64,000 nucleotides of DNA from Okapia johnstoni (lineage: Eukaryota; Chordata; Mammalia; Artiodactyla; Giraffidae). Position numbers and translations under genes: made by a program. The DNA is taken from positions 4,898,001-4,962,000 of the forward strand of contig JAGTYA010000024.1 of NCBI GenBank assembly GCA_024291935.2. The letters are read 5' to 3'. This document shows, piece by piece, positions 10,430 to 21,118 of the stretch (position 1 is the stretch's first letter; the number at the start of each line of letters is the position of its first letter). The notes beneath the pieces are model-generated. The model did no database searches and was not told the origin of the DNA. It saw only the letters and a list, made by a program, of their open reading frames with translations.

Positions 10430-12300
10430 CTAGCAATCAGAACTTAGTTGCTCTCCGCCATTTGACTGGTCATCGGGAGCCTCATGTGGGGTCATCGGCA
10501 TGGGTGAAGGGAACTGGAGAAGTGAAGGAGCAGGTCCTGGGAGAGTATGAACCACTTGCATTGGCAACCTACTTATGTTTTCAAGGTCTGCTGGCCTATG
10601 AATTTGACACCATTTCCATTTGGTAATGACTTACTGTCATGCATGTCCAACTTTATGGCTCAGCGGATCAGATAACACCTGTCTCACAATGGGATGCAAG
10701 TATCTTATGGTCACCTGGTGCTCTGTGGAGGCTGTCTTTGGAAGGGTGCAAATATTTACTCCAATACCCTGAGGGTTTGGGCTACTGGGCCAGGTTCTGT
10801 AGCTGCTCCATCTGTTACAGATAATTTGGGGAATCATTAGAGGTTTGATCACAAGGTCTTAGTTGCACAGCAGTCTAGACTTTCTACAGGGTCCTTTTTG
10901 CCTTGGACCCTACTCAAAGACAGTAAAAATGTTTGGAGCAGCCCATGCTACAGATGCGGGTTGTTGCTTCCAAAATCCAGAAAATTCCACCAAATGTGTG
11001 TCTTTCTTGGTGAAAGGCAGTATGAAGAGAAGCAAGTTGCATGTCCCTATAGAGGCAATACTCAAACACGGTCCATAGTATTGGACCCCAGGAACTTCAT
11101 GTGGGGGTCAGGCCTCTGAATTTGATGGTATGAAGTCCTACCATCTGCTATGTGTGTGTGTTAGTCACTCAGTCATGTCTGACTCTTTGCAAACCCATGG
11201 AATGTAGCCTGCCAGACTCCTCTGTCCATGGGATTCTCCAGGCAAGAATACTGGAGTGGGTTGCCATTTCCTTCTCCATCTGCTATGTGTATGTCTTATT
11301 AAAGCTTCTAGGGTGCTTTCCACTTTCTGCCCAGCAGGTTTGATCTGCAAGATGTCATCAGTCAGGCAAGTCAGCACAATATTGCATGACAGGCTGAGTC
11401 ATTGAGTCTAGTCTAGATCCATCCTTCTAGTCTAGATCTATCCTAGCAGGAGACCTGGTATGGCCCTGAGGCAAGACAGAGTCTCCTGCTGTCCCTGCTG
11501 AATTAAAGCAAATTCCTTCTGGTAGTGGCCAGAACACTAGCTATATAGGGTGCCAGGAGCTAGGTGATTTTCTCCTTTAGGAGCGATACCACATTTGGAA
11601 TATCAGGTGCATTTGGAGTAAGTTCATAATAGGTCATAACTCTTCTCCAAGATCTATATGCCTTCTGCACAGGACACACAGGAAAGTCAAGTGGAAAATG
11701 TAAAGAGCAGAACAGGAGTTCTCAACTCAGTATCTTTTAGCTTTATGGGGTCCCCAAGAAAGAGGAGATTACTTTTCCCAAATGAGAGCAGCATCTGCCA
11801 TAAATGGCAAAGGAAACTTGGGGAGAGTTGGCAGTTCAAGGTTCTCAGATTCATCTGAGTTCTCCTTCCAGTTCTCAGGATTCCTGTCCTTTTCAGTCAA
11901 TGCCTTATTGATTTCACACACGGGATTTGCCAAGGCTATGAGTCAAGTTCAGCTTCTATTGTAGTTTCTCATCGGCAGGACTGGATAGCAATGTGCTTTG
12001 GATTAAATTTGGGACCCGATTTTCAGCTCTGTCTTGCCTGTGATTATAGGAGGTAGGACGTTTCCTTAGGGCCTTCCTAAATCTCTGGTTCTCTGAAGAT
12101 ACTTTGATCTGAGAGTTTAAAGTACTGAGCTTGTCATTTTCCTTCCAGAACGATTAGGGGTAGCCATCACACCCCATACTCTTGTCATTGAAACCAACAC
12201 TTACGATCAAGTGCAGTGGCCACTTGGTCTACCCAAGTCTTGCCTTCAATTGACATTGCATCTCAGGCAAATCTAAGGTTCATCTAGGAAAACAGAACAT
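10430..12300 (-). mobile_element. ERVL-class endogenous retrovirus internal region (pol), minus strand, decayed
   Basis: On the minus strand, two pol landmarks appear in the right order. At 11354-11365 is a decayed reverse-transcriptase active-site motif, LTDD followed by IL where a YxDD would be expected. At about 10640-10726 is a stretch including TEHQVTIRY and VLSDPLSHKVGHA, which matches the RNase H/connection part of ERVL pol as I remember it. Between them VEFSGFWKQQ also fits. Stops and frame changes break every frame, and a SINE splits the copy at 11156-11275. The 11.6-12.3 kb part looks ERVL/MaLR-internal with less certainty. No LTRs are seen. It cannot encode protein. Confidence 0.65.
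11156..11275 (-). mobile_element. Truncated Bov-tA/BovA SINE, antisense, nested in ERVL
   Basis: Antisense SINE body (TAGTCACTCAGTCATGTCTG to TTGCCATTTCCTTCT) without its tRNA-like head. It is flanked by an exact 15-bp target-site duplication CCATCTGCTATGTGT at 11141-11155 and 11276-11290, so it is a single clean insertion into the ERVL relic. Confidence 0.95.
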
Positions 12301-12724
12301 CCAAGAGCAATTGCACAGAGAGGAGGGTCCTCTCTGTCATGGAAAGGTTGACAGAGTGAAGGCACAGAAAGAGAAGGGAAGGGAAACCTGTGCTTAGGAA
12401 GTTAGAATCGGCTGCCGCCCAGGGTTGAGGGAACGCCAGGAGAAGAATTGCCCCTGCTGCTGCTCCTGCTGGAGATAGGACCACTGTGACTGCTGCTGGA
12501 GTCACTGAAGTCCTTAAGAGCTGCTGGCCACCGACATGACAGAAGGAGAGATGAACAGGGTCTCTCACCCCTGACTTCCCAGGCTTCTCCCAGCTCTTCC
12601 CATTTTGTCTGAAGCTCACTGGGACCAGCGTTCCAGAGAAGCTGGGAAACGCTGCTTGCAGGGGTCCAGCTTCACACAGATGGTGGTTATTAAGGGGAGA
12701 GCAAAGAGGCGACTGGACATATGG
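12301..12724. other. No gene seen; possible ERVL/MaLR remainder
   Basis: Contains a GCTGCTGCTCCTGCTGGAG-like stretch near 12455 that encodes Ala/Leu-rich peptides on either strand without recognisable domains. It may be a continuation of the ERV element. Confidence 0.3.
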
Positions 12725-12950
12725 CCAGCACAGTGGCTCAGGACTTGACTTTTATACCAAGCAAATCCATTCACAAGTAGCTCTGTCACTTCTTAGCTGT
12801 ATGATGCTGAGAAAGACAGGTAACTTTGGACACTCAGTTTCCCCATGAATAAAAGGGAATCATCACGATTGAGGCTTGGATTAAGTCAAGTATCAAAGTG
12901 CCCTTCACAATGTCTGGCATTCAGTGGGCATTTGCTGGGCAGTTCTTACT
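12725..12950 (+). mobile_element. MIR SINE, sense
   Basis: CAGCACAGTGGCTCAGGACT, CACTTCTTAGCTGTATGATG, CTCAGTTTCCCCATGAATAA and CACAATGTCTGGCATTCAGT give a nearly complete MIR in order. Confidence 0.8.
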
Positions 12951-13529
12951 TCACCTTTAACTCACTCTCTGACCTTGAATGGGCGTCTGGGTGTTTCAGG
13001 GCTATGTTTTCTCATCCGTAAAAAGAAAGGGTTTGGACTGAGGTTCGACTGTGATGTGCTATGGAACATCCCTTAAATGAAACCGACAGGTTAGGATGGG
13101 AAGGAGGGGCTGGGGAGGCTCTGGTTGTGTTTGAGTGCTGTGAGCTGTGCGCTCCACTGGAGAATGTGCTCGAATGCCAGACAGCTCACACTTCGCCCGC
13201 TTTAATGCTCCCAGTATTTCCCCACTAATCTTGCCCCCAGCAATGCTGACCTGGTCTCTATTCTCTTTGATGCACCCCGTCTCAGCACTGCTTAGTTGAC
13301 AAAAAAATTGCCAAGGGCAGCGAGCCCTGTGCACCACAGTTGAAGGGGAAAAGGGAACTTCAAGTTAAACCCATGATGAAGATTAGATTTGAAGCTCCAG
13401 GGCCTTCCTGAGTGCCCGAGCTTTGAGAATTGTCCTGTTCTGCCTGCAATTACCAGTTTACACTTTGAAACTCAGGTGTATGGGGAGAAGGAGGTGTGGC
13501 AGAAGTGGGGTCCATAGGAAGCACGAACT
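12951..13529. other. No gene or recognisable repeat seen
   Basis: Unassigned sequence. One 92-codon minus-strand frame shows no known domain. Confidence 0.4.
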
Positions 13530-13655
13530 TAGTGATTAGCAGTGAAGAGCCTTTTGAGTTTTTGTTCTGCCACCTACTAGCCTACTAGGGTTACTTAGAT
13601 TCTTTAAGACCGAGTTTCATTCTTTGTAAAGTGGGATTAATAATGTCTACTGTAA
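13530..13655 (+). mobile_element. MIR SINE fragment, sense
   Basis: TTCTGCCACCTACTAGCC, CCGAGTTTCATTCTTTGTAA and AGTGGGATTAATAATG follow MIR core order. Confidence 0.75.
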
Positions 13656-13829
13656 CTGACACGACGTTCTGTCACCTCTTCATTGTCTGCCCTCTCTGTG
13701 TTTAGTCCCCCTTTCTTTCGGAAACTAAGCCTCCTGCACTCCCCAGGCCGTGAGATTCAGACAGGATTACTAATGACAGCTGCCACCCCACCTCCTATCC
13801 TTAGAGAAAGCTAATGGCTCAGCCAGACC

Positions 13830-14285
13830 AATTCTAGTATCCCAACTTCCGAAAACAGTGATTGGTCCAAAGCATGGGCCTGTGACCCAAATCAGGCCAA
13901 TCAGAATCCTTGCCAGGATTTGCTATCTGGCCCCTGGGAGAGACTAGCTCCTTCCTCTCTATGGAGTTCTGGAAGGGGTGATGCAAGCTTTGAGCCGCTG
14001 GTGGTTATGTCTCCTTCCTTCCCTCTCCTCCCCGTGAAGAATGCCAGCAGGGAAGGGAGAAAAGTTCCATACAACTCCCATCACAGACAGAGAGAAGGAC
14101 AATTAAGACAAGCTAGAAAGAAAAAAGAGATCCAGTGCTCTTATAAAAGCCCCTGGATCCAGCCACGCCTGAAGCAAGTATATCTCTGTTCATCTCAATT
14201 CTATGGGACACAACTCCCTCTTTAGTTTGAGCACTTTGAATTTCATCTCTGTGATATTGTTGGGATTAAATAAGACAGTTGAAGT
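13830..14285. mobile_element. Old L1M-type 3' UTR-like repeat
   Basis: CCTGTGACCCAAATCAGGCC AATCAGA, the CCTGGATCCAGCCACGCCTG AAGC phrase and the terminal region resemble a common L1M 3' end. The subfamily is not assigned. Confidence 0.45.
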
Positions 14286-14619
14286 AAAGGGACTCAGAAG
14301 AGTGCTTTGGGACACCAGCTTTTATAGCTGCCCTTGTCAGTCCTCCTTGAGTCTCTCTCTAGAGCACAAGGTTATAACTGCCGTGACCACGTGTCAGCCT
14401 GGCCTCCCTGGTGTCCTGCTGCTGACATCAGGCATCCTCATCAGAGCGGTCCCAGAAGTTCCATTCTAGGGTGCACGGCCCCCCTCAAATCCTGGATGGT
14501 GCCCGGGCTGACAGCTGCAGTCAGTGCAGGAGCCAACCGGGGTCTTTTGGCTCCTCCTCTTGCCTCAAACAGAGAAAGCTCAGAGTGTGAGTGGTTATGG
14601 TCCTTCAGGACTAACTCTC
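14286..14619. other. No gene or repeat seen
   Basis: Unassigned. A 154-codon plus-strand frame (14334-14798) crosses into MIR sequence and a TTCA-repeat, so it is not credible as coding. Confidence 0.4.
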
Positions 14620-14705
14620 TTGTTCTTCAGAAGGCCCAGAGAGGGCAAGGGACTTGGCCAAGGTCACACAGTAAGGCAGGGGCACAGTCATTCAGGTTCT
14701 TGGTT
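14620..14705 (-). mobile_element. MIR fragment, antisense
   Basis: AAGGCCCAGAGAGGGCAAGG GACTTGG then CCAAGGTCACACAGTAAGGC is typical antisense MIR. Confidence 0.75.
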
Positions 14706-14754
14706 TCATGGAGTCTCTTTCCCTGGCCCAAGACAGAATTTATCAATCTTCTCT

Positions 14755-14790
14755 CTCATTCATTCGTTTGTTCATTCATTCATTCAGTTA
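14755..14790. repeat. Imperfect (ATTC)n microsatellite
   Basis: Short TTCATTCATTCATTCAG-type run with TCGTTTG interruption. Confidence 0.85.
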
Positions 14791-14916
14791 TAACCTAGCT
14801 TCCACTGAGATGGTGAAGACAGAGGAGGCCCCGGCATCCAAGGCTGGCCCTCTGAGCCCCACTGTCTTCTGTGTAAGTTAGGTCACATCTCCCTGTCTCT
14901 GAGCTGTGCTGGGAAA

Positions 14917-15235
14917 AGTGAAAGTGAAAGTCGCTCTCATATCCTACTCTTTGCGACCCCCTGGACCATAGCCCGCCAGGCTCCTCTGTCTATGGAGTTC
15001 TCCAGGCAAGAATATTGGAGTGGCTAGTCATTTCCTTCTCCAGGGGATCTTCCCAAACCAGGAATTGAACCCAGGTCTCCCACATTGCGGGCAGATTCTT
15101 TACCAGTTGAGCCACTAGGGAAGCCCAAGTTGATAGCATATCCCTTCTCCGGGGGATCTTCCCAACCCAGGAATCAAACTGGGGTCTCCTGCATTGCAGG
15201 CAGATTCTTTAGCAGTTGAGCTACCAGGGAAGCCC
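14917..15235 (-). mobile_element. Composite Bov-tA SINE with duplicated tRNA-like head, antisense
   Basis: A complete antisense Bov-tA unit (14917-15125, ending GAGCCACTAGGGAAGCCC) is followed by a second antisense tRNA-like head (about 15138-15235, ending GAGCTACCAGGGAAGCCC). One target-site duplication brackets the whole: TGTGCTGGGAAA at 14905-14916 and TGTGTTGGGAAA at 15236-15247. The outer TSD implies one insertion of a head-head-body element or a later internal duplication. Confidence 0.9.
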
Positions 15236-15364
15236 TGTGTTGGGAAAGGCAGGTTTATGGCCGCTCCCACGCCATCCATGTCTGTGACTCCAGCACCCAG
15301 CTCAGCGGTCAGTAAGTGATGGTGAGTCAGAAACGCAGATAGGAACAGATTTTCGAGGAGGACC

Positions 15365-15460
15365 ATGGGGTTTGGTGTCAGGAGGCCTGAACCTCAGTTC
15401 CCCCACCTGTCAGGTGGAAATAATAACCCCACCCCAGGGAATCATGAAGTGAAAAGTCAT
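15365..15460 (+). mobile_element. MIR fragment, sense
   Basis: GGTGTCAGGAGGCCTGAACC TCAGTTCCCCCACCTGTC and GGTGGAAATAATAACCC fit a MIR core lacking its middle. Confidence 0.6.
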
Positions 15461-15474
15461 TTATAACCCCAGGG

Positions 15475-15819
15475 ACGCAGCAGGAGTCACTGCGTGTGGT
15501 CCTTGGCTTGTAGCTCCCTGATCTAGATGCCTGGGGGCTGGCCTGTCTCCCTCCCTCTGGAGAGAGCTTCTTGGGAGCGGCAGCGTCTGCTGGGCCCAGC
15601 ATTGACTCCTCTCTGAAGGCCTGGAGCACAGGAGGTGTTCAGGAAAAGGTCTGATGAACAGAGAGGGTGGGTGAGTTTGCTTGTGAGGGTTTATCCAAGC
15701 CTCCTCCGTGGTACTGCCTGGGTCCCCGCCTTCAGGACACCTCCTCAAACCACCCCTGTAACTACAGTGGGGGGGCTTGCTACTCTTCCTCTCCCCAGAG
15801 CCCTCACTTAACTGGGAGA
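15475..15819. other. No gene or repeat seen
   Basis: GC-moderate unassigned sequence with overlapping non-coding frames on both strands. Confidence 0.4.
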
Positions 15820-16085
15820 TCTTCACATTTATTCATTCACTTGTCACAAAAAATGTTTATTGTGGGCTTACTATGTCCCAGGCTCTGTTCAAGGCACTGT
15901 TCACAAGTTCTGAACAAAAAGTGATCCAATCCCTGCCCTTCCTGGTGGCACTTCCAGCCTAGAGGGGCAGATGGATGACAAGGGGAAAGACTGTCCCTTG
16001 ATACCGGGGAGTGAGGAGAATGAAAGGGAAGGGGGGACCTGGCAGGTCGGGGAGGAGCTGGAGAGTGAAGGGGACTCCATCTTAT
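15820..16085 (-). mobile_element. L2-type 3' end, antisense
   Basis: ATTCATTCACTTGTCACAAA, TTATTGTGGGCTTACTATGT CCCAGGC and AATCCCTGCCCTTCCTGG are the antisense L2 terminal phrases ('attgagcacctactatgtgccaggcactg...ccctgccctcatggag'). Confidence 0.7.
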
Positions 16086-16950
16086 CATCCCCCATTATGA
16101 CTCTTGCACAAGCTGTGTTGAGAGACCCCGGTGGTGGGAAGCAGAGCCCTGAGGGAAGTGAAAGTGATGACCATGGAGCTGGGAAGATAGCAGCAGCCCC
16201 ATTGTTGGAACCTGGGCGCAGGTGGGCAGGGCCTGGGTGTAAGAATGAGGAAGGCATGTCCCAGGCAGGATCCTGGCAGTGACCAGGCTGGCAGCCAGGT
16301 TAGCTCACCTTTCTTAGGAACTAGCCTCATCCCTGCCCCTCAGGGTCCATCCAGGGTGTCCATGGCCTACAAAGAACCCAGAGGGCAGGGCCTTGGAGAG
16401 CGTACACATCATTCTTTGTTTTTCATCTGTTTACTGCCTGTTCTGGTCTTTCTGGGAGGAGGCAGCCATGACATTCTTCCCTGGGTCTGAGACGTCCAGG
16501 CAAAGGGTGGTGAGCAGGGAAGGGGCTGAACGAGAGAAGGGTTGACCTGAGGGGTGGGTGGGGACTCTCCCTGGCCCTGCCAGCAGGAAAAGACTCAGGT
16601 CCCAGTCCCCAGCAGATCCTGTCCTGCTGGCACCTCTGAGTCCCTCCCACCCGCAGCCCTGGTACAGAACTTGAGACTTCAGGGACCTCGGCTCAGTCTC
16701 TGGGCCCAGGGAGCAGCCTGCAGGCCCAGGCCCCTGTCCGTGGGCTTGATATTCTGCTGCAGGATATTAGTTAATGAGTCATGCTGTGGGCTTGTTGGCC
16801 TGGCCACCCTACTATCTTAGCTCACCTTGAGAATAGGTCAGCATGCAGACAAGCTTGAGTCTATCACATGGAACCAAACCGCCAGAATCATGAGTCCCCC
16901 TGGTGACAGTGACAGAGGCAAATGGGGCAGGAAAAAGAGCAGGCACAGGC
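16086..16950. other. No gene or recognisable repeat seen
   Basis: Unassigned GC-rich spacer. Frames on both strands are short and lack domains. Confidence 0.4.
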
Positions 16951-16954
16951 TTGA

Positions 16955-17100
16955 GGGGCACACCTTGGCTTAGCCACTTACTCTGTGACTTTGAGACAAG
17001 AAGTTTCACCTCCTTGAGTCTCCATTTCCCGTCTGTAATATGTGGGGAACAACTCAGCTTCTCTCACAGTCTTGTTTTGAGGATGGTGTTGAATGGTTTA
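16955..17100 (+). mobile_element. MIR SINE, sense
   Basis: TTAGCCACTTACTCTGTGAC, CCTTGAGTCTCCATTTCCCG and TGAGGATGGTGTTGAATGG keep MIR order. Confidence 0.75.
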
Positions 17101-17124
17101 CTTTGAATTCATTCATGCTGAGAC

Positions 17125-17225
17125 TCTACAGACTCCCTTTGCCTGTAATACCTTCTCCACAGTTCATCTAATGAACTTCTATTCATCCTTCAAAACCCAA
17201 TCAAATTATCCCCATCCCTTCCTCT
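17125..17225 (+). mobile_element. L2 fragment, sense
   Basis: CTATTCATCCTTCAAAACCC AATC...CCCATCCCTTCCTCTAATGA is the L2 'ctactcatccttcaagacccagct' region. Confidence 0.65.
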
Positions 17226-17889
17226 AATGACATCTGCTATTTCAACTTTCAGCATCCATTCCTCTCATAGCAACAATACCTTGGTATCTCCTGGGGAGTC
17301 ACCTCCCAGCCCACTGTGAGTCACGAGGTTCTGGAGAAGGTGAGTGAGCTGTGGTCTCAGGGAGGGCTCAGCCACTCAGAGGTTCCGGATGGAGGCAGAG
17401 GTGGAACAGGGAACAGAGACCCCGACTCCCTCTCCTTCTGCCCTCTGGACTCCTTTGGAGCCTCTCAGTGGTCCAAACCCATGAAAATCCACCTGTGAAG
17501 AAACCTTGGTATAGTCCACACCTCCCAACACAAAGCAGGACAGAGCAGGAGGAAATGGATCAGGGGGCAGGAGTGGTGAAGGAGGAGCAGTAGCCGCAGA
17601 GCAATCCTGGCAGTGTTAACAATGTTATCTTGGGGTGCATTTTAAAGATTTTAGATTTTATGTTTTGGCATTATTTTTGTAACAAGAACAGACCATTTTA
17701 AAACAATAAAGTCATTTCTTTTAAGTGACTAGAAGCTGGGGAGCCATACAGAAACCCCACAATGCCTCCATACTCAGGAGCAGAATGTGGGTGAGGAACA
17801 GGTGAACTTGACCCTGTGACCCCCACTGGGAAACCAGGTCTCAGAGGCTCGTTGAGGCTCAGCTGTGCACTGGTGCTGTGGTGACAAGT
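17226..17889. other. No gene or recognisable repeat seen
   Basis: Unassigned. The stretch 17630-17735 is AT-rich with an AATAAA that has no upstream gene. Confidence 0.4.
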
Positions 17890-17985
17890 GGGCTGGGAGC
17901 CTCTGACCTACTGTGTGACCTTGAGTGAGTCTCACCCCTGCCCCATGCTATGCAGGTGGTTCTCCTCTGGCCTCTAAGGACCTTT
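17890..17985 (+). mobile_element. Possible MIR fragment, sense
   Basis: CTGACCTACTGTGTGACCTT GAGTGAGTCTCACC fits the MIR core; the remainder is too diverged to follow. Confidence 0.5.
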
Positions 17986-18324
17986 CCCCTTCCTGCGCAC
18001 AGGAGTGCTCTGAGAGGTAAGAGGGTGTGGATCCTGCCAGGAGCCCCAGGTTTTCCTATGAACACAGACTGATGACTCTGAAAGAGAGGACATGTGGCCC
18101 GGGAAGTGCTTGAGGTGCTTCTAGGATGATTAAAACCCAGTGATGAAGACTCATACTCAGAGTTTTCTGGGATGAGCAAGAAAACCGAGGGTCAGGTGCT
18201 GCTGCAGCCTGTCTGGGAAGGCAAGGGGAGCACCTGGGGTGGCAAGGAGGAGCCTGGAAGCTGGAGTTGGTGCAGAGCCAGGGCCAGGGCTGGGGCGGCA
18301 CCCCCACTGTCCTCACTGGGAGGT

Positions 18325-18405
18325 ATGACTTTGGACCAGCCTCTCTGCCTCTCAGTTTCTCCGGCTATAAAATGAAGGAGTTGAACAGATAATCCCTGTG
18401 GTCCT
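18325..18405 (+). mobile_element. MIR fragment, sense
   Basis: CTCTCTGCCTCTCAGTTTCT and CTATAAAATGAAGGAGTTG fit the MIR CCTCAGTTTCCTCATCTGTA AAATG segment. Confidence 0.6.
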
Positions 18406-18467
18406 GACCCGCTGTGTGTCCACACTGAGTGGAGAAACTGGCAACAGGTCAAACTGTGGGCAGAGGT

Positions 18468-18612
18468 CTCCATCATCATTATCATCATCACCACCATCTT
18501 CACCATTATCACCACCCCATCATTGTTTTCAGCATCATTACCATCATCACTACCATCACCATTATTTTTACCTTTACCTTCGTCATCATCATCTTCTTCA
18601 TTATCATCCAGA
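18468..18612. repeat. Long imperfect (CAT/CAC/TTA)n trinucleotide tract
   Basis: About 145 bp of CAT, CAC and TTA/TTC triplets, with pyrimidine-rich interruptions. The minus strand reads as Asp/Glu/Asn-rich peptides and the plus strand as His/Ser-rich; both are repeat artefacts. Confidence 0.88.
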
Positions 18613-18619
18613 TTTTTCC

Positions 18620-19905
18620 AGAAGTGACCACTCACACAGCTAATTAATCCTGCTTCCAGACCCACTGTGGAATGAACTTCTATAGGGAAATGTCCAGCAA
18701 GTGGCAGGGAGGTCAGGAAGCCATGGAGGTGGAGGTCAGACTCCAGGGCTCAGACCCAAGGGTCAGGGTCTGGTCAGAAGCAGATGGCAGAGCAGAGGCA
18801 CGGCCACCCGTGAAACTCGAAACAGACACAGGACAGATACGCTCAGGGACTCGCAGGCCTGGAAGGCTCACCTTTGGAGGCAGACACACCACGTGGAATG
18901 CAGGAAGTCAGTCACCCAGGGGTGCCTGGCGGCTCCAGACTCCAGCAGTTTGTATCCAGATGTGGGAGCAGCTCCAGGACCTGTAGCCCAGCCCCTCCAT
19001 GGCTGTGAGCCCCTGACTCTGCCCCTCAGGTGGGGAATGGGGAGCTGCCCTCTGCTGGGATCTGCAGGTTCCACCTGGATTCGGGCAGAGAGGAGCAGCT
19101 GAACTCACTTCATGGAGACCCAGGAGTCCCTGGAAGCAGACCGGCCCCAGGGGGGCCTGGTGTCCACTCCGTGGACACACTTAGGCTGTTCAGTCTGGCT
19201 TTGGAGATGAACACAGCACTGGAGTCCCAGGACCTCTGTCACTAAGAAGTGTGCCCCGGCCTCTCAGCTCATCTCACTGACCCCCAGGTTCTGTTTGCCA
19301 AACGAGTTCAGGACACCTGGCTCCCAGGCTGCCCTGAGGACCACATAAGAAGGTGCTGTCTCCTCCATCACAGAAGCACCATTTCCTGTGTTGATAATTT
19401 ATACCTTTCTCTGAATCCTCCAAGCAAGAAAGATGCTGTCACTGTCTCCTCTGCTGACGAGGACACAGAGACTACCACGTCAGGCACAGCCTTCAAGTCC
19501 ACAACCACGAGTGGCCCAGCCCAGCCTCCCGCTGTCCTGCCTACGTGTCCCCCCTTTGGCTGCCAGGTCCTTCTGCAAAGACTAAATGCCTGTCGTTAAG
19601 GGACCTTGTTTTCAGCAGAGCAAATGCATTGCTTTTGGACACGCGTTGACCCAGGCAGGGCTTGGCCACACATAGCCTTTCTGAGGACATTTGTTTATGA
19701 ACCCAGGCCAGGCAATCTGGTTACATGTGTTGAGATATTGCTCTGTGTGGCTTGATGGTCCCTCTGTGAGGGGACAGATTGTCCTGATATATTCTTGGTG
19801 GGGAGGCAAGGGGGAGGGACACAGAGAAATACAGACAGAGAGACAGAGATGAAGGCAGAGAGAGATAGAGGCAGAGATGGAGAGAGGGTATGCACACACC
19901 GCCAC
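18620..19905. other. No gene seen; unassigned with GA-rich tract
   Basis: About 1.3 kb with no recognised gene or repeat family. A GAGACAGAGA-type purine tract lies at 19805-19890. Frames of 100-133 codons on both strands overlap each other and carry no domain. Confidence 0.4.
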
Positions 19906-19921
19906 AGCAGGACATGAAGTG

Positions 19922-20124
19922 AAAGTGAAAGTGTTAGTCACTCAGTCGTGTCCGACTCTTTGCGACCCCATGGACTGTATAGCCCAAGAGGCTCCTCTAT
20001 CCAGGGAATTCTTCAGGCAAGAATACTGGAGTGGGTAGCCATTTCCTTCTCCAGGGGATCTTCCCAGCCCAGGGATCGCACCTGGGCCTCTTGCATTGCA
20101 GGCAGATTCTTTACCATCTGAGCT
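19922..20124 (-). mobile_element. Bov-tA SINE, antisense
   Basis: Antisense SINE from the GAAAGTGAAAGTG tail through GTCCGACTCTTTGCGACCCC to a head ending TTACCATCTGAGCT. Flanks GACATGAAGTG and GACATAGTG suggest a small-gap target-site duplication. Confidence 0.93.
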
Positions 20125-20139
20125 GACATAGTGAACACT

Positions 20140-20540
20140 GAAATGAGCTGCTTTTTAATATCACTAGAATGTCTGAGGGATTTTGAAATAACACGATCTC
20201 TCAGAACCCTCCCCCAGCAGAAACAGAGGACACTTGCAGGCGAGGGGGCCCGCAGAGCACAGGGGCTCCCATGGATCATGCAGGCAGGGGACCCCAGGGG
20301 GCACACGGACCAGTGACCAGGGCTGTTAGCCGTGTGCAGAGGTGGGAGTGGGCAGAGAAGAGGGATTGTCTTCCAAACATGAGGGGACAAATCCTGTTAG
20401 CGAGCAGTGAGTGTGATGCCCCTGCATCCACCCAGGAAATGTTTGTGTTGCCTGTGCTGGGCTGTGAGGTCGCAGCCCTGGAGGGGCTCAGGGAGCAGTT
20501 GGAGGAACCCAAGCACAGAATAGTGTGACATGAGCCTCCC
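20140..20540. other. No gene or repeat seen
   Basis: Unassigned. Frames of 85-125 codons overlap SINE sequence or each other. Confidence 0.4.
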
Positions 20541-20544
20541 CGGT

Positions 20545-20720
20545 TTTTCCTGAGCACTTACTATGTGCAGGCCCTGGGCTGTGTGCTCCCCATGATGCTC
20601 TCACCCTGACCTACCTCCAGCCCAGGAGGACTGCTGTTTCCCCATCCTGACAGAGGGAAAACGGGGCTCAGGCCGCTTGTGTCTGGTCCAAGCTCCTGCA
20701 GCCACTAAGGGGCTTCTTCC
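20545..20720 (-). mobile_element. MIR SINE, antisense
   Basis: CTGAGCACTTACTATGTGCA GGC, GATGCTCTCACCCTGACC, and CCCCATCCTGACAGAGGGAA AACGGGGCTCAG are in antisense MIR order. Confidence 0.75.
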
Positions 20721-21035
20721 TTATTTGGGGCACAACAAATGCCCCAAAAGGCGTAGCTTTAAAAACAACACCCTGAAAGAAGTCAGAACTGGAGGACTGG
20801 GTCTGTGCCTCTGGCTGCAGAGGCCGGGGGCTCACCTGGGACTACAGCTTATTTTCTAGTGGCTCACTCATGTGGCTGGTAAACTGGTGCCAATGTCAGT
20901 TAGCTGTGAGTTCCTAGGCTGTACGTGGGGTCTCCATGCCCTCCCTGCGGCCTTTCTAAGGGCGGCTCCAGATTCCTGACAGCGTGGAGGTGCACTCGCG
21001 GAAACAGGCATCCTGTTTGAGCGAGGTGGAGGATG

Positions 21036-21118
21036 TACTGGGTTGGCTAAGAAGATTGTTTGGGTTTTTCCATACTATGGTAAGGAAAAACCCAGATGAA
21101 CTTTTTGCCAACCCAATA
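21036..21118. mobile_element. Mariner-type MITE, 83-bp palindrome
   Basis: TACTGGGTTGGCTAAGAAG at left and CTTTTTGCCAACCCAATA at right are terminal inverted repeats. The two halves pair nearly throughout, meeting at CATACTATGG, and TA flanks both ends as mariner target sites do. It encodes nothing and would have relied on a mariner transposase in trans. It matches the short mariner palindromes familiar from ruminant genomes. Confidence 0.88.

Noticed and set aside
18192..18665. 157-codon acidic protein on the minus strand, and similar short Asp-rich frames near 3192-3820
   Set aside because: The acidic runs are translated CAT/CAC trinucleotide arrays.
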